Made by a program: the position numbers and the translations under genes. This document shows, piece after piece, positions 23,056-34,450 of a stretch of 64,000 nt of DNA. Source of the DNA: Erigeron canadensis (Eukaryota > Streptophyta > Magnoliopsida > Asterales > Asteraceae); assembly GCF_010389155.1 (NCBI RefSeq), contig NC_057761.1, positions 42,394,213 to 42,458,212 of the forward strand, read 5' to 3'. The notes beneath the pieces were generated by a model, which saw only the letters and a program-made list of their open reading frames with translations, did no database searches and was not told the DNA's origin. Within the stretch, counting starts at the first letter, position 1. Every line of letters starts with the position of its first letter.

Positions 23056-24112
23056 TTAACTAAATGCCTAGAAAAATCGTACCTAACGTTTGTGTGATAT
23101 TATTGGTTTGATACATTTCTTTTTGAAATTACGCGGATCATACCTAATGTTTTCAAAACTCCACTCGGACCATTCTAGAACCAAACGCCGTTTGATGGCC
23201 GTTAACCCCCCCATGTGACTTGCACATGAGGGGTAAAGATGTAATATCACATTTCTTAATCACTTAAATGGTACCTAACGTTTGCACGATATTGCTGGTT
23301 TCATATCCAATGTTTAGTTATTAAATATTTTTATTTATTTGTATTTTTTTATTTTAAAAGGTGAATTTCCCTTTAAGTCAATGTTTTAAAAACCGGTATT
23401 TTAGTCGTACCGGTGTGGAAAAATTTCCGGTATTATCGGTATTACCGAAAATACCAGCCGGTACGACTATTTTTAATTTGTTTTATTTTTTTATAAAAAG
23501 TCTTCAAAACCTGTTACAATTTAACGAAAATAGTCAAAATGCACTAATAATCCACTCAAAAAGAATACCAAATAGGTATTTCATAACAAAATATAAGTTT
23601 TAAATTTCACAAATAACCAAAAATAATTTTTGAAAATATCGGAAATACCGTAACGGTAATACCGAAAAATACCGGTCGGTATTTACAGGTATTTAAGACA
23701 TTCCTTTAAGCTTTGTGTTGCGATTCAACAACATGAATCTAACATACGTTGTTGTTAGAAAAAAAAAGACAACATATGTTAGACCTATTGCAACACGAAG
23801 TTTCAAACGAAATTCACCTTTAAAAAAAATAAAAATAAAATAAAATTAATAACTAAACATTGGGTATGAAATCAGTAATATCGTGCAAACGTTAGGTACC
23901 ATTTAAGTAATTAAAAAACATGATATTACATTTTTACCTCTCATGTGCAAGTCACATTGGTGGTTTTTAACAGCCGTCAAACGGTGTTTGGTTCCAGTAT
24001 GGTTCGAGTGGAGTTTTGGAAACGTTAGGTATGATCCGCGTAATTTCGGAAAAAAAAAAGTATCAAATCAACAATATCGTACAAAAATTAGGTACCATTT
24101 AAGTAATTAACT
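23056..24112. mobile_element. Fold-back element with about 350-bp arms, interrupted by a hAT MITE
   Basis: The left arm (23056-23377 and onward past the insert) and right arm (about 23770-24112) are inverted copies. Shared blocks include CGTACCTAACGTTTG, GATATTATTGGTTTGATAC, ACGCGGATCATACC, CATGTGACTTGCACATGAG and AAAGGTGAATTTC. Each arm also holds the GTACCTAACGTTTG...GATATT unit twice. Without the 325-bp insert the element would be about 720 bp with a loop near 23760. Long arms suggest a Mutator-like or fold-back MITE. It has no coding capacity. Confidence 0.8.
23378..23702. mobile_element. Nested hAT-type MITE, 325 bp
   Basis: Flanked by the 8-bp direct repeat CCTTTAAG (23370-23377 and 23703-23710). 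The imperfect terminal inverted repeats are AATGTTTTAAAAACCGGTA and AATGTCTTAAATACCTGTA. The subterminal regions carry many ACCGGTATT/ATTACCG repeats, as in plant hAT MITEs. It sits inside the left arm of the fold-back element, and the right arm shows the matching empty site. Confidence 0.8.
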
Positions 24113-25360
24113 AATCTTAAAATTAATCGTGTACATAAGAGTTACAAACTTATTTTGAATAACAAAAACAGAGTCTATATCATATTTTTTTTTATCTTAT
24201 TATTTTTGATAAAATTCTTTTTGGTTGGACTATAAAAATATCTGAAGTGTTACTAATGAGCCGTCAAATCAAAGCTAGCAATAGCAATGAAATGAAATCA
24301 TTTATCATTGAAACAAAATTTGTTGCATCAATAATTTTCAGTAGTCAAATTGCAATAACTTCAAATCAAGGCTCTTTTCGTCTTGAATATTTGAAAACAA
24401 GTACAATATTTTGTGGTAGGCCGGCCGGGGTCTAATCCTAACTTTGTATGTTTTCTACTGATCTTTTTGAAGATTTTCATGGGTTTATCAAGTTCAACCT
24501 AAATTTCACAAAATCAGATTCAAGCCTGTTAAAATTCAAGCCAAAGATGGCGTCTCCGTCAAGTACTTTTTTTTTTTTTTGGAATGACAGAAGTATTATT
24601 TATAAAATACGTGCTAGAAGCAAGAAGTTACAAAACCAAAAAAGAAATAACATATACACACTTTAACCGCGAAGTCTACTTCAATCAAATAGTGGTGCAA
24701 AACTCAATTTCGATGTATTTGAGTAGTATTTCATCAATTAGTTAAAAATGTAATTTCAGATTTCATATTTCGATCATCTATTAGAATGTAGTTCCAATGT
24801 ATTTGAAAAGTGTTTGTAATATATATGATATTATTTTAGTAAGTCCAGATTTTAGACTTTTTTTACGACATTTACTTTACTTGAAAAAGGAATGATTTTA
24901 GGTGGCCTAGCTAGAAACGTTTTCCAATAAATTTTGGTGCACTGTATGGCCTAAAAAGGTTGTTATCATTGACGAAAGACAAACAAGATATTAGTATGTT
25001 CGAATCTTTTTTCAAATTTGTAAGGTTCTATACTTCTATATATTCTTTTAGCTACTGTAATGCCCGTTCTTTAATTAATACATTAAACGTACTTTCTTTC
25101 TTTCTTTTTTTTTTTTTTTAACATATAATGAAGTTTTGTATGTCTTGTCAATCTGATATATTAAAAGTTGAATATATCAAGAGGAAAAAACAAAAATGGA
25201 AATGCTGTAGTGGAATTGATTCTTATGGCGTTAGAAAATAGGGTTTCCAATCAAAAGCTTTATGATGTTATCCTTTACTTGAAAAGTCGAATACCATAAG
25301 CTAAATGACTCATTGTCATCTTTAAGCAATGATTCTTTTAGTTTATTCATTCATCGTGAA
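24113..25360. other. Gene-free sequence
   Basis: AT-rich spacer with poly-T tracts (24568, 25108). Two short open frames at 24247-24666 have no domain. No gene is seen. Confidence 0.4.
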
Positions 25361-25646
25361 TAATGGAAATACAAGTAATGATATGTTCTTTTAAATTATC
25401 GTCTGGGCATGTTTGTTTTAGTCATTAAATGCTTAGAGTACTAAGTGTCTAATTGCATAAATAATGTCGGTATGTATTAAGTAAAATATAGGTAATTAAC
25501 GATTAATGGAAATACAATTAATGATATATTCTTTTAAATTATCGTTTGGGCATGTTTGTTTTAGTCATTAAGTGCTTAGAGTACTAAGTGTCAAATTGCA
25601 TAAATAATGTATGTATGTATTAAGTAAAATATAGGTAATTAACGAT
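25361..25646. repeat. Tandem duplication, 143-bp unit, two copies
   Basis: A unit beginning TAATGGAAATACAA is at 25361-25503 and again at 25504-25646. Both share GGGCATGTTTGTTTTAGTCA, CTTAGAGTACTAAGTGTC and TAAGTAAAATATAGGTAATT. The copies differ at roughly one base in fifteen by eye. Non-coding. Confidence 0.85.
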
Positions 25647-26124
25647 TATTTTTGTTTATTAATTAAAAAAATATGAAATTTGACTAAATGATTAAGTTTT
25701 TAAATATTAAGTTTATTAAGTAAAAAAAACATGGATTTAGTCTTCCATTCAACATAATTTTCATGTAAAATGGTGAGTTATATAGTTTTTCACATTGACA
25801 AATAGTGTTGACAATTGTCTTGTTAAAAGAACAATATAATGATTTATTATGCATTTAACTCCTGGAGTTTCAAAAAATTACTCGTGGAGTCGTGGTTGCT
25901 GCGAATGTTCTGTTAGAGACGGACTAGTATCTTTCCCAAAGCCCACATTCGTATCTTAATTTGATGAATATTTGGACCATTTCTTACCTTGATAAAACTT
26001 GGCCAATAGTCCAGTTCAAAATAATCCAAACAGGCCTTCAGTTTTGATTGTAAAATTAGCTATAGCCTATAGAGAGGACATCGGGGAAGTGGTTGGTCTG
26101 TAAACCATTAACATCCCCTCAAGT

Positions 26125-26432
26125 AGACATGCCAAAAAAAACCGGTTCTGGGAGCACCGGTTTCAAAAAACCAAAAACAGAATTGAAAGGAAACCGGTTT
26201 CTTCCAAACCAGTTTCAGTTCTAGAAAAACCATCAGTACCAAATCAGTTCTGGTTTTCGGTTTCCTAAATCGGTTCATATCAGTTTCTGTTTTTGGAGAA
26301 AAAACCGAAAATAATCGGTCAACCTTTTGACAAAAAACGGTTCCAGTTTGGAAGAAACCGGTTCTTGATCGCGTTGACCGAAACCAATTTTCGGTTTGGA
26401 AACTTTTTTTACAATAACCGACTTTTGGGCAA
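26125..26432. mobile_element. hAT-like MITE remnant
   Basis: The ends look like imperfect inverted repeats (TAGACATGCCAAAA and, in reverse complement, TACACTTGCCCAAAA). The interior is full of AACCGGTTTC and CGGTTT repeats in both directions, the subterminal style of plant hAT MITEs. A clear 8-bp duplication was not found. The 142-codon minus-strand frame over it comes from these repeats and is not a gene. Confidence 0.5.
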
Positions 26433-26539
26433 GTGTATTCAAAAAGAAAAATTGAAAAATAGCTATTAATTCTATCATCATGATTATCTAAAGTGGTATC
26501 GTAATTAAAGAGATGATAATATAGATAAAGAAACATATC

Positions 26540-27275
26540 TAGGGTATGTTTGGCAGAAGTAGTTATGGCTGTAAGCTGTAGCTTCTAGTTATAGCTTTTA
26601 GTTAAAGCTGTAAGCTGTAGCTTTTAATCAAAGCTGTAAGCATGAGCTTTTATTTTTAAAAATGTTTGACAAGATAGCTGTAACTGTAATTTAAAAGTAT
26701 AAAATGACAGAAAAAGAAAATATTATAAAGTAAAAATGTCATCATATATAAGAATATAATAAATTATTAAGTTACAGTATGATATTTATTTGAATGTAGA
26801 AAAAACAGTACACAAATAATTACTAACATTCAAGTTAAAGAAATTGTATAAAATCTGTATATTATTCTACTTTAAGTGGCCCTGTACCCTTCAAGAAAAA
26901 AGAAAAAAAGTTTAAGTGGATGAGACGAAATCAAGTGGCCATCTAACAATTGTTAGCAATTTTGTTTTCATTATTTATCTGATTTATTCATATTAAGTCA
27001 TTCTCAATCCATTCTGTTCAAGATATATACTACCGTAATACAAGGAGGGTATTTGTGTAACCTTATATACTAAAAACTCTAATACCGTAATACAAGGAGG
27101 GTATTTGTGTAACCTTATATACTAAAAACTCTAATCATAATTTGAACGTTTGTTTGTTAGAGCTACTTGTTACTAAACAAAGCTTTTAAATATATATAAG
27201 AGTTTTAATTAAGTTTAAATTAAAAACTAAAACTCCTAAAAAGCTCATCCAAAAGTTTGTAACAAACACGCCCTC
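26540..27275. mobile_element. hAT-like MITE with internal 52-bp tandem duplication
   Basis: The left end TAGGGTATGTTTGGCA is mirrored by the right end (reverse complement GAGGGCGTGTTTGTTA). The start has repeated AGCTGTAAGCTGTAGC units. A 52-bp unit starting TACCGTAATACAAGGAGG is duplicated in tandem at 27031-27134. The target duplication is unclear. Non-coding. Confidence 0.55.
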
Positions 27276-27416
27276 AGAGTAGTATGAAGACTCAAAACCT
27301 TACTTTATTTAGAGTAGTCGTAATATTGAGCTTGTTTTTCTTTTACCATCCAAGTTAAGTATCAAGATTCAAAACCTTACTTTTATTGAAACGTATTTTT
27401 ACTCTTATTTCTAAAG

Positions 27417-27721
27417 GGAAAAGAATTTGTGTGTTTGTAACTTGTCTTATGCTATTGTAGAAAATAAACTTTGTTTTGGTTTATTGTATATAAGTAACTT
27501 ACTAAAACTGAACGAATCGCGTAAATAATCTGCTAAATGCTGATGTGACGGTCTATCATTGGGCCGCGTATCAGATGTTTGATGGTGTCACGTTAGTATC
27601 CAGCCGATTTCTTACACCATTCGTTCAGTTTTGAGACAAACTTACATACAATAAACCAAAACAAAGTTTCTTTCCTATAATATTAACTGAAGACAAGTTA
27701 CATACACACGGATTCTTTTCC
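27417..27721. mobile_element. Fold-back MITE 260 bp upstream of PNSL2
   Basis: The arms are inverted copies of about 110 bp (GGAAAAGAATTTGTGTG, TGTAACTTGTCTT, AAACTTTGTTTTGGTTTATT, AAAACTGAACGAAT). The flanks TTATTTCTAAA (27405-27415) and TTATTTTTAAA (27722-27732) differ by one base, a likely 9-11-bp duplication of Mutator type. It lies in the promoter region of PNSL2. Confidence 0.75.
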
Positions 27722-27978
27722 TTATTTTTAAATACCCATATAGTTTTATGTTAGAGATTAAAAACTTCAAAGGGGATAAAATATTTTTTATAAAAAAATA
27801 ACATAGAAGATAACGTACGCCATATCATCAAAAAGCAAAGGTCCATGTTTTGATTAACGGCAAGGCAGCAACAAAAACTTGGCCCAAAAACAATAAAAAA
27901 ATATCCCCTGTCCTCATGCATTACCAATAGTTATTTCCAAATCATATCTATAACTCCCACCCACCATATCTTAAAACC

Positions 27979-29046
27979 ATGACCACCATCACAAATCCTA
28001 GCACCACCCTCTTCCACCCCCATATCACCACCTCCCGCCACCGTCACCGCGGTTCAATCCCCTCAATACGAGCCACATTTTCCGGTGAAGAAACCCAAAC
28101 CGACCGCCGAAAATTCATCCTAGCAGCCACCTCCATTTCTTTACTAAGTTTAAACACTACCCTTAACTCTGGTGTGGCATTAGCCGAAAATTGGGGCACG
28201 AGGTCGTTTATAAAAGAGCGGTTTTTCGAGCCAGGGTTGTCGGCTGAGGATGCAGTGGCTCGAATTAGGCAGACTAGAGAAGGGTTACATAGTATTAGGA
28301 ACATGTTGGAAACAATGTCATGGAGGTATGTGCTGTTTTATATAAGATTAAAGTCGGCTTATTTAAATCAAGATTTGAAGAATGCCATGTCATTGGTACC
28401 CGATATTAAAAAAAGTTCTTATGTTAAAGTTGCTAATGAGCTGGTTGATAACATGTCCGAGGTACGTCATATCTTTTAATTACTTGCTCCATTTTATATT
28501 ACTTTCCAAGTGTTCAATTCTATTGTTTCATTTTTCTAATTAAATTGTCTTATATAGATAGACATTTTTTCTTTTTAATGGTCAATTAAACATGTTATGT
28601 CCGAACTCCGTTTAGGATAATCCTATGTCTAAATTTGGCCCAACCTAGCCAGACGTAATCAAGGCCAAATATAATATATAGAGTCATGATCCGGACAACG
28701 TACCCGTCTGGCCGTAGGCATGACAAATTAATAATAAAACCTCTTGCTTGTTAATTAAGACTTGAAATCATGTCTTCCAAAACTATAGCTTTCATTGCAA
28801 AGTTCGTATGTCAATCCTTCTAATAAAAAGATATATACAAAGCTATTAAAAGAAATGGTTTAAACCTAATAAATATAATCACTTCTGGATCATATTAGTG
28901 ATGAAGTATGATTAACGAATATAGTGGTTTCTTTGTGTGTGTTGCAGTTTGATTATTATGTTCGGACGCCAAAGGTGTACGAATCGTATTTATACTACGA
29001 GAAGACCTTGAAATCAATTGATGATCTTGTGGCGGTATTAGCATAG
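27979..29046 (+). CDS. PNSL2: Photosynthetic NDH subcomplex L subunit (PsbQ-like)
   Basis: Two exons, 27979-28461 and 28948-29046, with a GT-AG intron, give 193 aa. The product is a PsbQ-like four-helix protein of the chloroplast NDH complex. It sits in the thylakoid lumen and takes part in cyclic electron flow around photosystem I. The N-terminus is Thr/Ser/His/Arg-rich (stroma-targeting). It is followed by a twin-arginine lumen signal: RR at 43-44, a hydrophobic core to about 60, and cleavage after ALA at 67-69. The mature part has NWGTRSFIKERFFEPG, MSWRYVLFYIRLKSAYLNQD and YYVRTPKVYESYLYYEKTLK, which match remembered Arabidopsis PNSL2 (At1g14150) rather than PsbQ itself. Length fits the family. 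The gene is convergent with the CASP gene, whose stop is 227 bp away. No oddity is seen. Confidence 0.93.
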
Positions 29047-29273
29047 CGACTTGTTTATATATAATGTCAAATACGATTGATTTTAATTACGCTTATTATG
29101 TATGTGTTTGATATGTTTTTTTGTAAGGTAAAATTGAACATAAATTACAATAGGAGAAAATTTAAATTTCATTACATTTCTGTCAAATTTTCCACACAAT
29201 ATAAACCAAAGAAACAGATACAAGGTGAAATTACACACAAATATAGCTCACGCCCAAATGATTCGAATATAGA

Positions 29274-30231
29274 TTAAAGTACTACTACACGTTTGGCATG
29301 TCGAGATAATGCTATGGCACCAAGCAAGATTACTAGTATCAACACGACGATTGCTCCAAATGATCCGATGAGCGAGCCAGATGCACCTTGACAAAAGTCC
29401 CCATATTGTTGGCACACTGGTAACCAATTTGTTGAGGAGTTTCCGTTGTGGGCAAGATACACAATTGACGCTGCAGCTGATGCCCCTGAAGTAAGTAGAG
29501 CCAACATGACCTTCAATTCAAAACATTCATTTCATTGTTAACAAGCTAGTGATTAGTATTATTTATCTTTGTTAAAAGTTACAAAAAACACATAAACGAA
29601 ATAAAATTACTTCAAAACATTATATCAGACATTGAATCATTGTTCTCGGCCTTTGCAGCAGGGTACAATGATTCAACTTTTATATGATGATCACTATTTT
29701 ATATACGTAGTATATACCGTGTCAAAGATAATCAGAAGAATTCTGCTTCCTCTGGCCACGCTCCTCATGATGTGAACAATTGATAAAGGGATCGTGAGAA
29801 CGAGATATCCAGTTACTATCGCATTAACAACCACAAATAATCTAAAACAGAAAGGAAAATAAATTTAAACAATAAGTTATTCGGTATTAACTATAAGAAG
29901 CTAAGGCTACAAGTTAATATTTTTAAGCATTTGTTGCACAAGTTTTTTTCTCTCTTTTTTTTTTGTTTGCCAAAATAACATGGAATAGTTTATATGGTAA
30001 AATAACAAACCTGAAAGACGTGAAATCATCGTATTCTGCGTTGAAACGCACAAACCGAGTGAAGAATGGTAGAGTTTGTTCATTAGTACCCATTGCAATG
30101 GCAGCACCTAAAGTGCCAGCGATGCCAATAAGGCGCAAAACTAGATCCATCACCGAAATCCCTTTGTTTGAACCAGCAGGAACAGGGACCTTGGATGCAT
30201 TGCCCTCTTCCAATCGTACAGCCTTCGACAT
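29274..30231 (-). CDS. Casparian strip membrane domain protein (CASP/CASP-like 1)
   Basis: Three exons on the minus strand, 30231-30011, 29841-29718 and 29510-29274, give 193 aa. CASPs are plasma-membrane proteins that form scaffolds in the endodermis and recruit the lignin-making machinery of the Casparian strip; close relatives act in other cell types. Four membrane helices are visible at about 27-47, 75-97, 109-137 and 162-187. Helix 1 carries the conserved Arg (DLVLRL) and helix 3 the conserved Asp (IIFDT). Extracellular loop 1 has QTLPFFTRF, close to the CASP signature ETLPFFTQF but changed at two places. Loop 2 has [16 protein letters not shown] with its Cys pair. The first ATG of the exon gives the usual short N-terminal tail. 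Whether it is a true CASP or a CASP-like 1 paralogue is open. Confidence 0.92.
29632..29676 (-). other. Small perfect hairpin in CASP intron 2
   Basis: TTGAATCATTGT (29632-29643) and its exact complement ACAATGATTCAA (29665-29676) are separated by 21 nt inside the second intron of the CASP gene. The stem is too short for a normal plant microRNA precursor and I do not recognise a known microRNA. It may be chance or a remnant of a small inverted repeat. Confidence 0.4.
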
Positions 30232-31600
30232 TTTTTGGTTTTCTAGTCCTTTTACTTTCAGAAAGGCTATGCAGCTGTTTGAAATGTTTTGATTAGATGG
30301 TAATAAGATTAGTTTGAGAAAAAATGAAGACAAATGTGACAATTTATACAGCATAAACATAGTTGAGTTGGTATGTTATATACAATTATACATATAAAAC
30401 ATGGTGTGTTAGTTGTCAATGGGTATTTTCGGATTTGATCACTGTGCCCCAATAAACCTGCTCAACTTTGAGTACCAACTTCCTACTCCATTAAAGTATC
30501 GATTTTGTAAACTTTTTGCTGGATATTCGAGAACTACCTCGTAACCTTCTAAAACTTAATCTTTAAATGATTAATATAGCATATAAGCAAATCATATTCT
30601 AACAAACCTAGGACTTTATTTAATAAATAGAAATTACATCCAGTTATATAATAAATTGGAATGATTATCACAGTTTCGTTGTGATACATATTACATACAT
30701 AGGGTTAACGTATATGTAGGTAATTAATTTGGTTTAGTCTGTTTATCTTTCAAGACTATTGATGAATTTATATATATATATATATTTTGTTTTAAATTAT
30801 TTGGCCGATCGAATTGGATTTGATATCTTCATCTGGTTGAATAACTCGATCCTAAACCGTAAGTTGAGAGTTGGTTTTTAGTCAAACGAATTGGTTTGAT
30901 GTCAAAGGATTTGCAGATTAGCGTATTGTTATCTAGTCAAAGTTGTAGATTTCAGGTCAGATGGGTTGACAAGTGTATCATATGGTTTACCGGGTTGATT
31001 TTATATCAAATGGTTTCAGTAGGTCGACTTGTTCAATTAAATGGCCAACCCATATCCGACCTGGAAGATAACCAGGTTAGGAGTTAGGAGAATGTTTTTT
31101 CTTTTTTAAAGTGACGAGTTAATTTTTCATGTGAAATAAATTTCGCGTTTCGTTACAGTGAGTGCTAAAAAATAAGGATAAGGAATAATGACATGATTAT
31201 TTGCCCATCAACACGGGCCATTACCAACTAGGTGTAAACTTTCACTAAACTATTCAAATATAATAACATTACTTTTTTCACAACTACTAACTACTTACAT
31301 GTATAAAAATCACCACACGTCTACACGTACGATTCTTTGATTGCTAGATGATATGATGCCACATTATTATCCAAAAGGACCAAAACTTGTTATGGACACA
31401 TAGCCCACTACTATAATGGGCTTGCTTAATAATGGCTCTTGATCTTGACTGACAACAACAATATATATTTAATTAATAATATTAATAAATAAATATTTAA
31501 TATGTTTTTATTTTATGCTTCACTTCTTGTCTTGGAAATAAAATTCTTTATGTCTTCATATCATAACATCCCTGTTTCAAAATCTTGATCTCCCTACAAA
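30232..31600. other. Intergenic region between CASP and the endosulfine gene
   Basis: The promoters of the divergent CASP (-) and endosulfine (+) genes must lie here. The 63-codon open frame at 30896-31087 has no domain and is likely chance. A (TA)n tract lies at about 30769-30784. No other feature is recognised. Confidence 0.4.
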
Positions 31601-31647
31601 ACAAGAAAATAAATCTTGATCTCACTTTCCTTCATATTACAGCTCAG

Positions 31648-32477
31648 GTAACAAAAAGTCAAACCAGAAAGTCATCTTTTTTATCTTTAAATCTACTTAT
31701 TTTCAAGATTTTTTGGCTTAATTTGTAATTATGACTTCAATCTTAACTTATGGAATTAGAATACTTTTCTAGTAGTATTTACTTGGGTTTTCCTTAAAAC
31801 TGTATCTGTATCTATATACATATTTATGTCTGTGTTGTTGTATACTTGTTTAATGCTTGCAGTTAATGAAGTGGGAACTTCATATCTTGAAATTTGAATT
31901 AATGGCAACTAAAAGATTTAAACTTTGGAACTTTGGTGTGATAATTTTATGTGGGTGTAGGAATATGCTGCTTAAAGTTGTAGATCTTACATGTTTTTAG
32001 TAGATTGATGCATTCTTTAGGAGGCTATAGAAGCTTAGCTTAAAAATGCAACCTATGAATTCATTCTTGTATCTCAGTTGACAAATTTGGATTTAAGTGT
32101 TAGTTAGTTATTTTAGTAAGAAGCAATGTTTTGGAATAAAGCATTCTATATGTTAGAGTATGACTTGAATGGATACGAATGGAATTATAGCCTGACCCGT
32201 ATCAAACGTGGAATTTTAAAAAGGGCTAAGTAGACGGGGTAGGCGAGGGCCAGTCCCCCTTGGGATCTGTATATGGCTATAGATTTTATAGATAGCATTC
32301 TCGTCATGTAACATATCTTCAGTTCTTGCCCGTGGATTACACACCTATTGGATATAACCACGTTAAACCCTTGTGTTTACTTTTTGTTTTGTGTTCATAC
32401 ATATGCTTTATCGCATAAAACTATCTTATGTGATATTCTTATTGTTAATAGATACTATATGATTTCATTATGTACAG
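31648..32477 (+). other. Probable 5' UTR intron of the endosulfine gene
   Basis: CTCAG|GTAACA at 31647/31648 and TGTACAG|GTCTC at 32477/32478 are good splice sites. Pyrimidine-rich sequence suited to a 5' UTR precedes the donor, and the start codon follows the acceptor by 38 bp. Leader introns are common in this family. Inferred from sequence only. Confidence 0.55.
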
Positions 32478-32515
32478 GTCTCGGCCATTGTTTATAGGTT
32501 TTGAGTAAATTCAAG

Positions 32516-34079
32516 ATGTCTGGAACCAATGATGGAAACCCAATGCCCTCAAAGGAGCAGGAGGTACATACTAAAATTTAGATTTGAGTCATTCACATTT
32601 CCTAATAGGTTTTCCGTTTTCAGATTTAATCTTTCAGTACCTAAATGGATAAATATACTAAACAACTAAGCATGAGAAGTGTCGCATGCCAAACATGTAT
32701 GTCACACATTCCATAATAGCACGATCCTAAGTGATGGCAATGTTATTCTTTCTGATATGTTGTGCAGGAAGCTGTGATCAAGAAAAAGTATGGAGGTTTG
32801 TTACCAAAGAAAAACCCATTAATATCAAAGGTAAAACTTCCAGCTTTTGTTTGTTTATGATTGTAAGAAGAAAGCGTCTAGTTAAAGTTGTGACATCTTT
32901 TTTGGCCAATCTTGCACAGGACCATGACCGGGCTTTCTTCGATTCTGCTGATTGGGCACTAGGAAAGGTAATTACTTCAATTTGTTTTATCGATGTCTTG
33001 TGTCTTTAGGCTTTAGGGATGAGTAGTACTGTTATAACCTACTCTTTTGAACACCACTATAAATGAAGAATTTTGTGATATACCACATAAGTACAAAACC
33101 AATGAATCTTATGGCGTTCAAAGATTAAGATACGGATGCTAATTTGGCTATCTTTTGTGCAACAGCAAGGATCACAGAAAGCCAAAGGACCATTAGAGGC
33201 ACTCCGCCCCAAATTGCAGGTATTAGATGTTTTATCTAGACAGTCATCAAACTGATAATACCATCAAAAGGCTTAAGCAGTACCAATGGTTTTGCTTTCG
33301 GGATGCGGAATCTACAAATGTGTTTATTAAACCTTTATAGAACAATGAACATTGTGTTTGGGTTAGCTTTTTTTTTTTTTTGAACAGCAGCGGTTTGGGT
33401 TAGCTTTTTTGACAGGCTCATTAGCTTAATTGCTTATGAAGGGAAGATAAGCTCATTTTTGGGTATTTGGGAAAAGCTTATAGCTTATTTATGCCCATTT
33501 TTATACCCCCATTTACCTAGCTTATTTGAAGGTCCATGTATAAAATTACATAAACTCATCGAAACATATAAAAAACAACTTCCTAACTTATCTAAAATAA
33601 ATCGTAAGGTACTTATATTTAATAAGCATAAGTTCAAATATAGGCTGCCTGAACACCTTACTAGTTGTGTATATAAGCACTCTATCGCTCATAAGGCAAG
33701 TAGACATCATAGCATATCTATCAATTGTGAACATCCGCTCATTGCTACTCACTTTCTTTCACCGTCTTTGTCCATCAGCCAACACAGCAGCAATCCCGTG
33801 CAAGACGCTCAGCTTATGCCCCTGCAGGTGAAGGAGAAGGTATTGTCCAACCTCTTTCAGCCCGGACGAAAACCGCTTCCACTTTAAAAATTATCTATAT
33901 CTATACTTAAACATTGCAAATTTGCAATTAAAAATTCTGTCACCAGCTGTTCGAACCTTAAATTAAGAAACTTCTAACATATGGGGTGTTTACTTTCTTT
34001 ATCTACAGCGGATGGTGGTAATGTGGACATGGATAATGACGAAAAAGATCCTTCAAAAGATCAAGACGAGCCTATGTAA
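32516..34079 (+). CDS. Endosulfine/ARPP-19 family PP2A inhibitor
   Basis: Six coding exons (32516-32563, 32768-32830, 32920-32967, 33166-33219, 33779-33839, 34009-34079) give 114 aa. The family blocks are all present: EEAVIKKKYGGLLPKKNPLI (residues 16-35), then RAFFDSADWALGKQG (41-55), GPLEALRPKLQPTQQQSRAR and a short acidic tail (DMDNDEKDPSKDQDEPM). FDSADW (44-49) is the plant form of the FDSGDY motif. In animals and yeast its Ser (here Ser46) is phosphorylated by Greatwall/Rim15 kinase, turning the protein into an inhibitor of PP2A-B55 in mitosis and nutrient response. Such a role in plants is inferred. Tiny exons of 48-71 bp are joined by clean GT-AG sites with correct phase. The fifth exon could also end at an upstream GCAG|GTGAAG site. 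Confidence 0.93.
33352..33660. mobile_element. MITE remnant in intron 4 of the endosulfine gene
   Basis: The left end GTGTTTGGGTTAGC and the right end (reverse complement GTGTTCAGGCAGCC) are imperfect inverted repeats. The interior holds repeated AGCTTAT/ATAAGCT motifs, the style of hAT MITEs, and a poly-T tract. A duplication of the first 16 bp (GGTTTGGGTTAGCTTTTTT) follows the poly-T. No clear target duplication. Confidence 0.5.
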
Positions 34080-34450
34080 ACAGCACATCATTTCAAGGAT
34101 TTGATCCTATGATGTGTAACATTATATGTACTTTTGAAACCTTAGTTCTGGCCAACGATGCCATAAACCTTATTGTGTATCTTTGAGAGTTTTACTATCA
34201 GCCAATAATAAACCACCTACATTTCTTGTTTACTTGTGATAACTGCTGAAGAAAGTATTGGGTCTAGGTTTTCACTGGTTTTTATTTCTCTTTAATTTCT
34301 TCAATATATCATATGATCCCAGTAACAAAATAGTGCAATCTAATTTAAATAGAAATCAAAGAATTTCCTATTACAAATGCCGTCCAAGTTACACAGTTTC
34401 AAGAAAAACACATAGCTTATAGCCCAGTTTACACAGTATAAAAGATGTGA
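34080..34450. other. Shared 3' region of two convergent genes
   Basis: Only 371 bp separate the stop codons of the endosulfine (+) and KH (-) genes. AATAATAAACC (about 34206) can serve as poly-A signal for the plus-strand gene; TTTATT-rich sequence at about 34280-34300 can serve the minus-strand gene. Their transcripts may overlap. Confidence 0.45.

Noticed and set aside
26108..26536. 142-codon minus-strand frame
   Set aside because: It lies over the inverted CCGGTTT repeats of a hAT-like element; no domain, no splice context, composition explained by the repeats.
29632..29676. MicroRNA precursor in the CASP intron
   Set aside because: The stem is only 12 bp; a plant pre-miRNA needs at least about 20 paired bases, and no known microRNA is recognised.
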